A DNA stretch of 21,366 nt from contig CAMUHA010000034.1 in assembly GCA_947088515.1 (NCBI GenBank), forward strand, positions 1-21,366, read 5' to 3'. The translations under genes and the position numbers were made by a program. The number at the start of each line of letters is the position of its first letter. Within the stretch, counting starts at the first letter, position 1. This stretch comes from an uncultured bacterium (GTDB taxonomy: Bacteria > Bacillota > Clostridia > Lachnospirales > Lachnospiraceae). The notes beneath the pieces are model-generated. The model made no database searches, had not been told where the DNA came from, and worked only from the letters and a program-made list of their open reading frames with translations. Positions 1-7,945 of the stretch are shown here, piece after piece.

Positions 1-783
1 AATGACAGAGGAAGTAAATTTCCGCAAAAAAGCGGCATGTGGCTTGGGGCCGATATGTTTACTTGTTGTGCCGGGTACACGGTTTACATAAATGGACAGG
101 AGGTCCCCTTTCCCGGCGGACCCCAAAACAATAGATACACGGATAATGAGAGTGCGGAAAAGGTGAAAATTGTTTATGTTTATAAAACGGTTACGCAGCC
201 TGCCACGCAGGTGGAAGTTGCCTATGAGGTGGATAAAACCGGGCAAATTGAGGTGTCTGTTCATTACCATGGCCATAAGGAGCTTCCCCAGCTGCCAGTT
301 TTTGGCCTCCGTTTTGTAATGCCTACCTGTGCAGATAAATTTATTTATGAAGGTTTATCAGGAGAAACCTATCCTGACCGGAAGGCAGGAGGCGTGATGG
401 GGGTTTATGAGGTGGAAGGGCTTCCGGTAACGCCTTATCTGGTTCCCCAGGACTGTGGAGTGCATATGGATACAAAATGGGTGGAAGTATACAGAAGCCG
501 TGGACTTGACAACTGCTTTAAGGAAAAAAGGGAATCCTGTCTGCGGTTTGAAGCGTCAGAGGAAATTTTTGCCTTTTCCTGCCTGCCCTATACGGCGTCA
601 GAGCTTGAAAATGCCACGCACATAGAGGAGCTGCCTCTGCCCCGCCGGACTGTATTGTGTATTTATGGGGCCGTAAGAGGAGTGGGCGGTATTGACAGCT
701 GGATGTCAGATGTAGAGCCGGAATACCAGATAGATGCGGGGAAGGATATTATCTATTCTTTCCGTATAAGGGGAATATCTTAG
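1..783 (+). CDS. lacZ: GH2 beta-galactosidase (LacZ-type), C-terminal part only
   Basis: The reading frame is open from base 1, so the gene starts upstream of the window; 260 C-terminal residues are present. They match the last domain of long LacZ enzymes (Bgal_small_N fold): GLRFVMP, then YEGLSGETYPDRKAGG, which parallels the GPQENYPDR stretch of E. coli LacZ, and finally GVGGIDSW (Trp codon at 700-702), matching the GIGGDDSW motif whose Trp999 lines the E. coli active site. The catalytic TIM barrel lies outside the window. The family hydrolyses terminal beta-D-galactosyl residues, typically in the cytoplasm. The gene converges on the lacI-type gene and ends just before a shared terminator. 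Family is sure; natural substrate (lactose or plant galacto-oligosaccharides) cannot be told from this part. Confidence 0.93.
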   Translation, partial: NDRGSKFPQKSGMWLGADMFTCCAGYTVYINGQEVPFPGGPQNNRYTDNESAEKVKIVYVYKTVTQPATQVEVAYEVDKTGQIEVSVHYHGHKELPQLPVFGLRFVMPTCADKFIYEGLSGETYPDRKAGGVMGVYEVEGLPVTPYLVPQDCGVHMDTKWVEVYRSRGLDNCFKEKRESCLRFEASEEIFAFSCLPYTASELENATHIEELPLPRRTVLCIYGAVRGVGGIDSWMSDVEPEYQIDAGKDIIYSFRIRGIS

Positions 784-810
784 TTAGATAAAGGAGTGTC
801 AGGAAAACAA

Positions 811-860
811 AAAGCTGTCAGAAGCATGAATAAGCCATGCTTCTGACAGCTTTAACTTTT
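811..860. terminator. Bidirectional terminator between converging lacZ-type and lacI-type genes
   Basis: A perfect 18-bp inverted repeat (811-828 with 836-853) with a 7-nt loop. An A-rich tract (804-813) lies on the left and a T-rich tract (851-860) on the right, so it can stop transcription from both sides. The stop codon of the minus-strand repressor gene (852-854) sits at the foot of the stem, so the terminator overlaps the coding end. Confidence 0.9.
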
Positions 861-1883
861 TGGTGCAATAGTATTGTCTGGCGCTGCCTTTTTTGGAGGA
901 ACCGGTCCTGTGGAGTTTCTGACAATAAGCTGTGCCCTAAGGAGGATGGAACCGATTGCTACATGGTTGAGCAGGCAGGATAAGGCGTAAAAACCGCATT
1001 TGCCAAGGGCAAGCCGGTCCTGCCGGATGGTGGTAAGAGGCGGTATTGTATACGCGGTCATGGGGAGGTCGTCAAACCCTACAATACTGATATCTTCGGG
1101 AACATGAATGTCTCTGTCATTGCATTCCGTAATGGCGGAAATGGCGCGCACATCATGTGAAAAAAGAATAGCGGTTATGCCCTGGGATAGCAGCCGTGGT
1201 ATATATTTTCTGGTGGATTCCGCCACATAATATCCCAGTCCGATATAGTTTTCATTTACTTCCAGTCCAAATTTATATAAAGCATTAATATAGGCATTAT
1301 ATCTTGCCTTAAGGATATAGGAATCCAGAGGGCCGGATATAAGTCCTATTTTTTGGTGTCCCAGTTTCATAAGATGTTTGATGGCAAGTTCAAATCCTTC
1401 CTGACTGTCACAGCCAATGGAGGCAATATTGGGATTTTCCTTGATGTAGTTATCATAAAGAACTGTAGGCACCCTGGAAGAGCGAAACTCCTGCATCCAG
1501 GGGTCTAACAGGGAAAAGCCGAGAATAAAAGAGGCCTGATATCCCCGCTGCATCATAAATACACCATAAGGGGTAAGCTTCTGGAAGTCCATGGTAACGG
1601 GAACCACATCCACGGTCCATCCTTCTGGTTCGGCCATCTGCTTAAATCCAAGAACGATATCGTGTCCAAACTGGTTAGGGGTGTCGTAATCCATATTTTC
1701 TATCAAAATACAAAGTTTTTTTTCTTTTTTTTGCAGGCGCTTGTTGGCATAACCAAGTTCCACTGCCGTCTCCAGGATTTTTTTGCGCATTTCATCACTG
1801 ACATCAGTGGCGTTATTCAATGCTTTTGAAACGGTACTTTTCGAAACCCCCAGTTTTGCTGCAATATCACTAAGCGTTGCCAT
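852..1883 (-). CDS. LacI-family transcriptional repressor
   Basis: 343 residues, the usual length for the family. Residues 3-22 form the LacI helix-turn-helix (LSDIAAKLGVSKSTVSKALN), followed by the third helix (VSDEMRKKILETAVELGY). Residues 58 onward are the periplasmic-binding-protein-like effector domain, with typical landmarks GHQKIGLISGP, DISIVGFDDLP and a PPLTTIRQD segment. Start ATG at 1881-1883 is preceded by a strong AGGGAGG site. The hinge after GY is short (ANKRLQKKEKK) and lacks the usual PN..AR.L pattern. It is divergent from the MalEFG-type operon, so it most likely controls that operon in response to a malto-oligosaccharide or related sugar (inference). It could also act on the neighbouring galactosidase or on the second importer. 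Confidence 0.93.
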   Translation of the reverse strand: MATLSDIAAKLGVSKSTVSKALNNATDVSDEMRKKILETAVELGYANKRLQKKEKKLCILIENMDYDTPNQFGHDIVLGFKQMAEPEGWTVDVVPVTMDFQKLTPYGVFMMQRGYQASFILGFSLLDPWMQEFRSSRVPTVLYDNYIKENPNIASIGCDSQEGFELAIKHLMKLGHQKIGLISGPLDSYILKARYNAYINALYKFGLEVNENYIGLGYYVAESTRKYIPRLLSQGITAILFSHDVRAISAITECNDRDIHVPEDISIVGFDDLPMTAYTIPPLTTIRQDRLALGKCGFYALSCLLNHVAIGSILLRAQLIVRNSTGPVPPKKAAPDNTIAPKS

Positions 1884-1943
1884 ATATAAGCCTCCCTTAA
1901 ATTTTTGTTAAAGATGACAATAACCAATTTGCCAAACACACCA

Positions 1944-1972
1944 ATTATATCAAGGTTAAGGATAAAAAACAA
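1944..1972 (-). promoter_or_regulatory. Promoter of the lacI-type gene
   Basis: Read on the minus strand: -35 TTGTTT (1967-1972), a 17-bp spacer, and extended -10 TGATATAAT whose TATAAT is at 1944-1949. Spacing and -10 are consensus for sigma-A. The predicted start near 1937 coincides with the short dyad TTTGCCAAA (1928-1936), a possible autoregulatory site, though too short to be sure. Confidence 0.72.
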
Positions 1973-2032
1973 GGCGCTCATCTAAACTTGAAAGGACGTA
2001 TCTGTCCAGGCAATGAGCAGATATGTAGAAAT

Positions 2033-2049
2033 TTCCTGTCTTACAGGAA
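2033..2049. promoter_or_regulatory. Perfect dyad TTCCTGT-CTT-ACAGGAA in the divergent control region
   Basis: Seven-base arms with a 3-nt centre, in the middle of the 1884-2260 intergenic region, upstream of both predicted promoters. Just to its left are weaker nested repeats (GCTCAT 1977-1982 with ATGAGC further right; GGAC with GTCC). It could be a protein-binding dyad or a small hairpin. No regulator can be assigned. Confidence 0.35.
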
Positions 2050-2058
2050 TTGCTTTGG

Positions 2059-2109
2059 CGAAACATGAAAATAAAAAGTTTCGAAAATAAAGTTTATAAA
2101 AAGTTTCGA
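2059..2109. promoter_or_regulatory. Cluster of GTTTCG half-sites, candidate LacI operators
   Basis: AAAAAGTTTCGA occurs twice in direct orientation (2073-2084 and 2098-2109), 25 bp apart. The first copy contains the palindrome TTTCGAAA (2079-2086), with the central CG typical of LacI-family operators. An inverted half-site CGAAAC lies at 2059-2064. The same motif recurs inverted at 2228-2237, next to the binding-protein promoter. Location between the divergent repressor gene and its likely target supports an operator role; the exact boundaries are inference. Confidence 0.5.
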
Positions 2110-2180
2110 TTTGATGTACAAAATTAACAATGAAATGTACTTTTAACCCATTTATGGGTAAATATGCACGAAAGACCATC

Positions 2181-2209
2181 TTGACTATATCATTTCTTTA
2201 TGATAATGT
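2181..2209 (+). promoter_or_regulatory. Promoter of the MalEFG-type operon
   Basis: -35 TTGACT at 2181-2186. The -10 is either extended TGATAATGT (2201-2209, 17-bp spacer) or GATAAT (2202-2207, short 15-bp spacer). The start site would be near 2215, leaving a leader of about 45 nt that carries the inverted motif GCGAAACTTTT at 2227-2237, placed where a bound repressor would block transcription. Confidence 0.6.
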
Positions 2210-2260
2210 AAACATAGCAAAACTTAGCGAAACTTTTATAAATCCAAGGAGGTAAGTAAA

Positions 2261-3586
2261 ATGAAAAGGTTTTTAGTCGCTTTATTGATGGCAGCAATGA
2301 CCGTTACTGCCGTAACCGGATGTGGAAGCAAGGGAGGCGATTCCGCAAAAGGTGATTCCCAAACAGGAGCAGCAGATGCTGGAACAGAAACAAAGGAGTC
2401 TGAAGCAGCAGATAACTCCGGGGCAGCTGCTACAGGAGAAACAGCAGACATTACTTTAAAAGTATGGTGTCCCCAGAATCAGGTGGATACCGGAATTATG
2501 GATGAGCAGCAGAAGGCTTTTGCGGCAGAGCATCCGGAATACAACATTACATGGGTTACTGAAATTGTTGGTGAAGATAAATGTCAGGAATCCGTTCTTA
2601 AGGACGTTGGAGCGGCAGCAGACGTATTCCTGTTTGCAAGCGACCAGCTTCCTTCACTGGTAGAAGCAGGAGCAATTGCAAGACTGGGTGGAACTACAGA
2701 AGAAATGGTAAAGAGCACAATTGCAGAATCAGTTGTAGCAACCGCTATGGTAGACGATGCCCTGTATGCAATTCCGTTTACTCACAATACATTCTTTATG
2801 TATTATGACAAGACAATTCTTGATGATGCAGACATTACATCACTGGAAAAGATTATGGCAAAAGAAACAGCAGACAATGTATATAATTTCTACTTTGAAT
2901 CTGCAGGCGGCTGGAAGCTGGGATGCTACTATTATGGTGCAGGCCTTAGCATTTTCGGACCTGATGGAAGTGACCTTGCAGCAGGCGTTGACTGGAACAG
3001 TGAAAAAGGTGTGGCAGTTACCAATTACCTGATTGACCTGATTAACAACCCTAAATGCGCATATGACGGTGAAATTTCCGTATCTGAGCTTGCAGGAGAC
3101 CATAGAATTGGCGCATGGTTTGACGGTTCCTGGAACTATGATTTATACAAGGATATTTTAGGCGATGACCTGGGAATGGCAATTATCCCTACCTTTAATC
3201 CTGATGGAACTGATTATCAGCTGTTAGGCTTTTATGGTTCCAAATGTATCGGTGTAAACGCACAGTCCAAAAATATGCAGGCAGCTGTAGCTTTTGCAGC
3301 ATATCTTGGAAATGAAGAAAACCAGGTTTTACGTTATGAGAAGTCCGCACAGGTGCCTGCAAATATGGCAGCTGGTGAGAGCGAAGCGGTTAAAGCAGAC
3401 CCTCTTGCAACAGTTCTTGTAGAAGAAGCAAACAAGGCAAGCGTGGCACAGCCTGCAAACGCCACATTCAGCAGCAGATATTGGACCTATGCAGGTGCAA
3501 TTCCTACAGAAATCAGAAGCAAAGAAATTACGAAAGATAACGTACAGGAGAAATTGGACGCTTTCGTTACAGCAATGACACAATAA
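2261..3586 (+). CDS. CUT1 ABC importer, MalE-type solute-binding lipoprotein
   Basis: 441 residues. The signal peptide ends in a lipobox (VTGC, Cys21), so the mature protein should be lipid-anchored outside the membrane. A low-complexity Gly/Ser/Ala/Asp/Glu linker covers about residues 22-63, then a family 1 sugar-binding domain starts at ITLKVWCPQNQ and includes AADVFLFASDQLPSLVEAGAI and YAIPFTHNTFFMYYDK, as in maltose/maltodextrin-binding proteins such as MdxE. A strong AAGGAGG site (2246-2252) fixes the ATG. It is first in the operon, ahead of two permeases and two debranching enzymes, which points to malto-oligosaccharides or branched glucan fragments as ligand (inference). Family is sure; ligand is not. 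Confidence 0.92.
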   Translation: MKRFLVALLMAAMTVTAVTGCGSKGGDSAKGDSQTGAADAGTETKESEAADNSGAAATGETADITLKVWCPQNQVDTGIMDEQQKAFAAEHPEYNITWVTEIVGEDKCQESVLKDVGAAADVFLFASDQLPSLVEAGAIARLGGTTEEMVKSTIAESVVATAMVDDALYAIPFTHNTFFMYYDKTILDDADITSLEKIMAKETADNVYNFYFESAGGWKLGCYYYGAGLSIFGPDGSDLAAGVDWNSEKGVAVTNYLIDLINNPKCAYDGEISVSELAGDHRIGAWFDGSWNYDLYKDILGDDLGMAIIPTFNPDGTDYQLLGFYGSKCIGVNAQSKNMQAAVAFAAYLGNEENQVLRYEKSAQVPANMAAGESEAVKADPLATVLVEEANKASVAQPANATFSSRYWTYAGAIPTEIRSKEITKDNVQEKLDAFVTAMTQ

Positions 3587-3609
3587 TGGATGTTTAAGGA
3601 GGTTTTCAG

Positions 3610-5004
3610 ATGGGGATCTTTAAGAAAAAAGCCCAGTCTGTTTATTTCAAGCCTAGTGATGCCAGCGTTTCACAGGCATTTAAGAACGGCAACCCAATGA
3701 CAAAGCTGTCTTTCTTTATTTTTGGTCTTGGGAATATTGCAAATAAGCAGATAGTGAGGGGGCTGATATTTCTTGCAATAGAAATTGCATATTTAGCCTA
3801 CCTGTTTTCCTTCGGCATCGGCGCTCTGGGTGATTTTATCACCCTGGGCACCGCAGAGCAGGGGCAGGTATATAATGAAGCATTAGGAATTTACGAATAC
3901 ACTACGGGTGATGATTCCATGTTGTGCCTGTTGTATGGCGTTATTACTCTTGTACTTACAGCAGCGGCCATCTTTGTGGGATGTATGTCGGGAAAAAGCG
4001 CTTACTGCACACAATTCCGAAAAGAAAAAGGAATGGATATTCCTACATTTAAGGATGACTTAAGGTCACTGACAGAAGAAAACCTCCACGCATTCCTGCT
4101 GGCATTTCCAATTTTCGGAATTTTATGTTTTACAATTGTACCGTTGATATTCATGATTTTAATTGCCTTTACCAGCTATGACCATGAGCATCAGCCTCCC
4201 GGAAACTTGTTTGACTGGGTGGGATTTGATAATTTTAAGGCAATGTTTTCCCAGGGAAGCAAGCTTGCGGCAACCTTCTGGCCGGTGCTGTCCTGGACGT
4301 TAATCTGGGCGGTATTTGCAACTGTAAGCTGTTACATACTTGGTCTTTTGCTTGCGCTGTTAATCAACAGGAAAGGAACAAAGGGAAAAGGTTTTTGGAG
4401 ATTTATGTTTGTGCTTTCCGTAGCGGTTCCCCAGTTTGTTACCCTGCTTAGCATGAGAACCATTTTCAACGCAAACGGCCCTGTAAATGTTCTTCTCCGC
4501 GAATTTGGCGTGATTGGCATGACGGAGTCAATTCCCTTTTTCACCAATCCGCTGTATGCAAAGATTACAATTATCTGTATCAATATTTGGATAGGTGTGC
4601 CTTTTACCATGCTTTCCACAACAGGTATTTTACAGAACATTCCTGGGGAATTATATGAAGCGGCAAAAATTGACGGCGCAAGCGCACCGACAATTTTCAG
4701 GAAGATAACCCTTCCTTACATGCTGTTTGTTATGACCCCTAATCTTATTACATCTTTTACCGGAAATATTAACAACTTTAACGTAATATTCCTGCTTTCA
4801 GGAGGCGGTCCTGATTCACTGGATTATTACTATGCAGGAAAAACCGACTTACTGGTTACGTGGCTGTACAGATTGACAATTACACAAAAGGACTACAATC
4901 TGGGTGCGGTTATCGGTATTTTAGTGTTCATTATCCTTGCAACTGTGTCACTGATAACGTACCGTCGTACAGGTTCTTATAAAGATGAGGGGGCGTTCCA
5001 ATAA
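3610..5004 (+). CDS. CUT1 ABC importer permease, MalF/MdxF-type
   Basis: 464 residues, long for a sugar permease because of an N-terminal extension, as in MalF/MdxF. The extension holds a hydrophobic pair (about 48-73 and 104-124) separated by a polar stretch that carries EYTTGDDS. The core membrane domain begins around 159. The EAA loop, which docks to the ATPase, is at 350-369 (EAAKIDGASAPTIFRKITLP). The GGAGG at 3598-3602 sets the start, 23 nt after the binding-protein gene. The stop overlaps the next start by one base (TAATG), a sign of translational coupling. With its partner it would form the channel for the sugar bound by the upstream lipoprotein. Confidence 0.94.
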   Translation: MGIFKKKAQSVYFKPSDASVSQAFKNGNPMTKLSFFIFGLGNIANKQIVRGLIFLAIEIAYLAYLFSFGIGALGDFITLGTAEQGQVYNEALGIYEYTTGDDSMLCLLYGVITLVLTAAAIFVGCMSGKSAYCTQFRKEKGMDIPTFKDDLRSLTEENLHAFLLAFPIFGILCFTIVPLIFMILIAFTSYDHEHQPPGNLFDWVGFDNFKAMFSQGSKLAATFWPVLSWTLIWAVFATVSCYILGLLLALLINRKGTKGKGFWRFMFVLSVAVPQFVTLLSMRTIFNANGPVNVLLREFGVIGMTESIPFFTNPLYAKITIICINIWIGVPFTMLSTTGILQNIPGELYEAAKIDGASAPTIFRKITLPYMLFVMTPNLITSFTGNINNFNVIFLLSGGGPDSLDYYYAGKTDLLVTWLYRLTITQKDYNLGAVIGILVFIILATVSLITYRRTGSYKDEGAFQ

Positions 5005-5855
5005 TGAAAGCAAAAAGAATGATTACCAATGCAGCCTGCTATGTTTTGCTGACTGTCCTTAGCATTATCTGGGTATTGCCGATATTTTATGTGGTATTGA
5101 CCTCGTTCCGTGAAGAAAGCGGTTCTTATAAGAGTTACATATGGCCCAGAGGCTTTACGCTGGATAATTATATTAATCTATTTCATGGAAACAGCAATAT
5201 TGACTTTTCCAGATGGTTTATGAATACGTTCATCATTGCAATATTCAGTACGATTCTTTCCGCATTTTTTGTACTCTGTGTCTCTTATGTAATGAGCAGA
5301 CTGCGTTTCAAAATGCGTAAAACATTTATGAATATCGCACTGGTTCTGGGAATGTTCCCAGGCTTTATGTCTATGATTGCTGTTTACTATATTTTAAAGG
5401 GCCTTGGCCTTTTGGAATCGGGTGTATTAAAGCAGGTAGTCCTTGTGCTGGTGTATTCCGGCGGAGCGGGACTGGGCTTCTACATGGCAAAAGGATTTTT
5501 TGATACGATCCCCAAAACCATTGATGAAGCGGCCTATATTGACGGCGCGTCCAAATGGGATACTTTTATTAAGATTACAATTCCTCTGTCTAAGCCGATT
5601 ATCACGTATACATTGATCACTGCGTTTATGGGACCCTGGGTAGATTATATCTTTGCCAAGGTTATTATGGGAAATGAGACGCCATATTATACCATTGCCA
5701 TTGGTCTGTGGACGATGCTTGAACAGGAGTTTGTGGAATATTACTATACACAGTTCTATGCAGGGTGTGTTGTGATATCCATCCCCATTGCGATACTTTT
5801 CCTGTTGACACAGAAGTGTTATGTGGAAGGTGTATCAGGAGCTGTAAAGGGTTAG
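5004..5855 (+). CDS. CUT1 ABC importer permease, MalG/MdxG-type
   Basis: 283 residues with about six membrane segments (the first at about 9-33), a good length for MalG-type permeases. The EAA loop at 175-194 (EAAYIDGASKWDTFIKITIP) is intact, and the C-terminus SGAVKG is typical of the family. It starts inside the stop codon of the MalF-type gene, so the two are probably made in equal amounts. No ATPase gene follows; an ATPase shared between several importers (MsmX/MsmK-type) is expected elsewhere in the genome (established for many Firmicutes, inferred here). Confidence 0.94.
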   Translation: MKAKRMITNAACYVLLTVLSIIWVLPIFYVVLTSFREESGSYKSYIWPRGFTLDNYINLFHGNSNIDFSRWFMNTFIIAIFSTILSAFFVLCVSYVMSRLRFKMRKTFMNIALVLGMFPGFMSMIAVYYILKGLGLLESGVLKQVVLVLVYSGGAGLGFYMAKGFFDTIPKTIDEAAYIDGASKWDTFIKITIPLSKPIITYTLITAFMGPWVDYIFAKVIMGNETPYYTIAIGLWTMLEQEFVEYYYTQFYAGCVVISIPIAILFLLTQKCYVEGVSGAVKG

Positions 5856-5880
5856 TAGTTAATTGAAATTGAAGTTATAG

Positions 5881-5925
5881 AAGGGCGGCTGCAAAATAGA
5901 ATAGATATTTTGTAGCCGCCCTTTT
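5881..5925 (+). terminator. Hairpin with T-tract between permease and pullulanase genes
   Basis: A 17-bp stem (5881-5897 with 5907-5923) with one G-U pair and a 9-nt loop, followed by TTTT. It has the form of an intrinsic terminator, yet the ribosome-binding site of the pullulanase gene begins two bases after the last T (AGGAG, 5927-5931), so no promoter fits between them. Read-through or an overlapping upstream promoter must supply the downstream genes. A weak candidate, TTGAAG near 5868-5873 with CAAAAT at 5891-5897, overlaps the stem. Confidence 0.78.
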
Positions 5926-5940
5926 CAGGAGAATGTGATT

Positions 5941-7869
5941 ATGACCAGCAGAGAGTTTGACGAAAAATTTAGATATGATGGAAAAGACCTGGGCGTAAAT
6001 TGTACAAAAGAGGAAACCGTATTTAAGGTGTGGAGTCCTTTGGCGGAGCGGGTGGAGCTTCGTATATATAAGGAAGGAGCCGGAGGAGACGCCTGCCGCA
6101 AGGAAGAAATGAGACAGCAGGAAAGGGGCGTGTGGGAGCAAAGGTTTCCGGAAAATCTTCACGGAATGTATTATGATTATCTGGTACGGATAGGGGGAAA
6201 GGATACCCGGACAGCAGACCCCTATGCGGCAGGATGCAGTTGTAATGGAAGCAGAAGCATGGTAGTGGACCTAAAGCAGACAAACCCGGAGGGGTTTGAG
6301 GAGGATGCGGCGCCTATGCTGGAAGGGGAACAAATTATCTATGAACTGCATATTAAAGATTTTTCTTATGATAAAGACAGCGGCGTGCCGGAGCCTTATA
6401 GAGGGAAATATAAAGCTTTTACTGTGATGGGTACAAATGGCAGATATCCAACCTGTATGGAATATCTGAAAAAACTTGGGATTACCCATGTGCATCTTCT
6501 TCCCTTTTTTGACTATGGTTCAGTGGATGAGGCTGGGGACGAAAGCCAGTATAACTGGGGATATGACCCGGTGAACTTCAATGTGCCGGAAGGCTCCTAT
6601 GCCACTGACGCGGAGGATGGAGCTGTACGGATTCGGGAATGTAAGGAGATGATACAGGCATTCCATAAAAACGGAATCCGGGTAATTATGGATGTGGTTT
6701 ACAATCACACTTACCGGGAGGACTCCTGGCTCCAGCGAATGGTGCCAGGTTACTATTACCGCCATCACGAGGATGGAAGCCTCTCAGATGGCTCTGCCTG
6801 TGGAAATGACATTGCGGCGGGAAGGCCCATGGTGGATAATTACATTGCAGACTCAGTGATGTACTGGGCAAGGGAGTATCATGTGGATGGCTTCCGGTTT
6901 GATTTAATGGGACTTTTGACTGTAGAACTGATGAACCGGATACGGCGGGAGCTGAATGCGGAATTTGGGGAAGGCGAAAAGCTGCTTTATGGGGAGCCGT
7001 GGCGGGCAGACGCTTCCCCAATGGAAAGCGGCACAAAGGCGGCGTTAAAGGAAAATACCAGCTGCCTTGATAATGGAATCGGTATTTTCAGCGATGATAC
7101 CAGAGATGCAATTAAAGGCCATGTATTCTATGAGGAGGAGCCGGGGTTTGTCAATGGAGGAACCAATCTGGAGGCTTTAATTCTTCATGCAGTGACCGGG
7201 TGGCGTGACGGGGGAGCTTCCTTCCGGCCGAAAAGCTGCGCCCAGATTGTTAATTACGTGTCTGCTCATGATAATTTTACTTTGTGGGATAAGCTTGTAT
7301 TGTCTATGCACAATGGTGAATCGGATTTTTCGATACGTTATGACGATGTTTTTGCTGCCAATAAGCTTGCCGCTTTTATTTACTTTACCTGTCAGGGAAA
7401 TTTATTTATGCAGGCAGGAGAGGAATTTGGCCGCACAAAATATGGAGAGGAAAACAGTTATTGTTCCAAACCGGAGCTTAATATGCTAAGATGGAGCCGC
7501 ACAGTGGAATATGGGGATTTAGTGGATTATTACAGGGGACTGATTCAGGTCAGGAAGAAACTGCCGGGCTTGTGCGATAAGTCAAGGTCCGCCGCTGCCC
7601 GTATAGGAAAAAAGACGATTCACAGTGAAAAGGTAGTTTCCTTCCGGGTGGATAACCGGGATTTTGATACCAGCGGCGGAAAGTGGGAAGAATTGTTTGT
7701 TATATATAATGCTTCTTTTGATGGATATACAGTGCGTCTGCCGGAAGGGGCCTGGGAGGTTCTGGTAGATGATGAGGAAGCGGATTGCTGCCGGGGGCTG
7801 CCAAAGGGGCAGGCGGAAATACTGGTAAAAGGGCAAAGCGGTATGCTGCTTGGCAGGTGCGGAGTATAA
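5941..7869 (+). CDS. pulA: Type I pullulanase / alpha-1,6-debranching enzyme (GH13)
   Basis: 642 residues. An N-terminal CBM48-like domain (about 15-110, VFKVWSPLAERVELRIY) precedes a GH13 catalytic domain. The diagnostic type I pullulanase motif YNWGYDP is at 204-210. GH13 regions are complete: DVVYNH 251-256, nucleophile Asp321 in FRFDLMG, acid/base Glu352 in YGEPW, and Asp444 in SAHDN. It cuts alpha-1,6 branch points in pullulan, limit dextrins or branched malto-oligosaccharides. No signal peptide is seen, so it acts in the cytoplasm on imported glucans. A GTG two codons upstream (5935) is possible, but AGGAG at 5927-5931 lies only 3 nt from it and a normal 9 nt from this ATG. Confidence 0.93.
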   Translation: MTSREFDEKFRYDGKDLGVNCTKEETVFKVWSPLAERVELRIYKEGAGGDACRKEEMRQQERGVWEQRFPENLHGMYYDYLVRIGGKDTRTADPYAAGCSCNGSRSMVVDLKQTNPEGFEEDAAPMLEGEQIIYELHIKDFSYDKDSGVPEPYRGKYKAFTVMGTNGRYPTCMEYLKKLGITHVHLLPFFDYGSVDEAGDESQYNWGYDPVNFNVPEGSYATDAEDGAVRIRECKEMIQAFHKNGIRVIMDVVYNHTYREDSWLQRMVPGYYYRHHEDGSLSDGSACGNDIAAGRPMVDNYIADSVMYWAREYHVDGFRFDLMGLLTVELMNRIRRELNAEFGEGEKLLYGEPWRADASPMESGTKAALKENTSCLDNGIGIFSDDTRDAIKGHVFYEEEPGFVNGGTNLEALILHAVTGWRDGGASFRPKSCAQIVNYVSAHDNFTLWDKLVLSMHNGESDFSIRYDDVFAANKLAAFIYFTCQGNLFMQAGEEFGRTKYGEENSYCSKPELNMLRWSRTVEYGDLVDYYRGLIQVRKKLPGLCDKSRSAAARIGKKTIHSEKVVSFRVDNRDFDTSGGKWEELFVIYNASFDGYTVRLPEGAWEVLVDDEEADCCRGLPKGQAEILVKGQSGMLLGRCGV

Positions 7870-7945
7870 GTTCTCACGATTGGCGCAGTATCCCAGACAA
7901 TGCCTGTGATATGCGGAAAAAGACAGAAAAGTCAGGAGTGTGAAA

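Larger units (their letters stand above)
1884..2260. promoter_or_regulatory. 377-bp divergent control region
   Basis: No gene is seen here. It holds the repressor promoter (minus, 1944-1972), a dyad at 2033-2049, repeated GTTTCG half-sites at 2059-2109, the importer promoter at 2181-2209, another inverted half-site at 2228-2237 and the AAGGAGG ribosome-binding site at 2246-2252. A 65-codon minus-strand frame at 1982-2179 has no ribosome-binding site or recognisable content and is not called. Confidence 0.7.

Noticed and set aside
1982..2179. 65-codon minus-strand frame in the divergent control region
   Set aside because: It lies between the two promoters, has no convincing ribosome-binding site and resembles no known small protein; the region is better explained as regulatory DNA.
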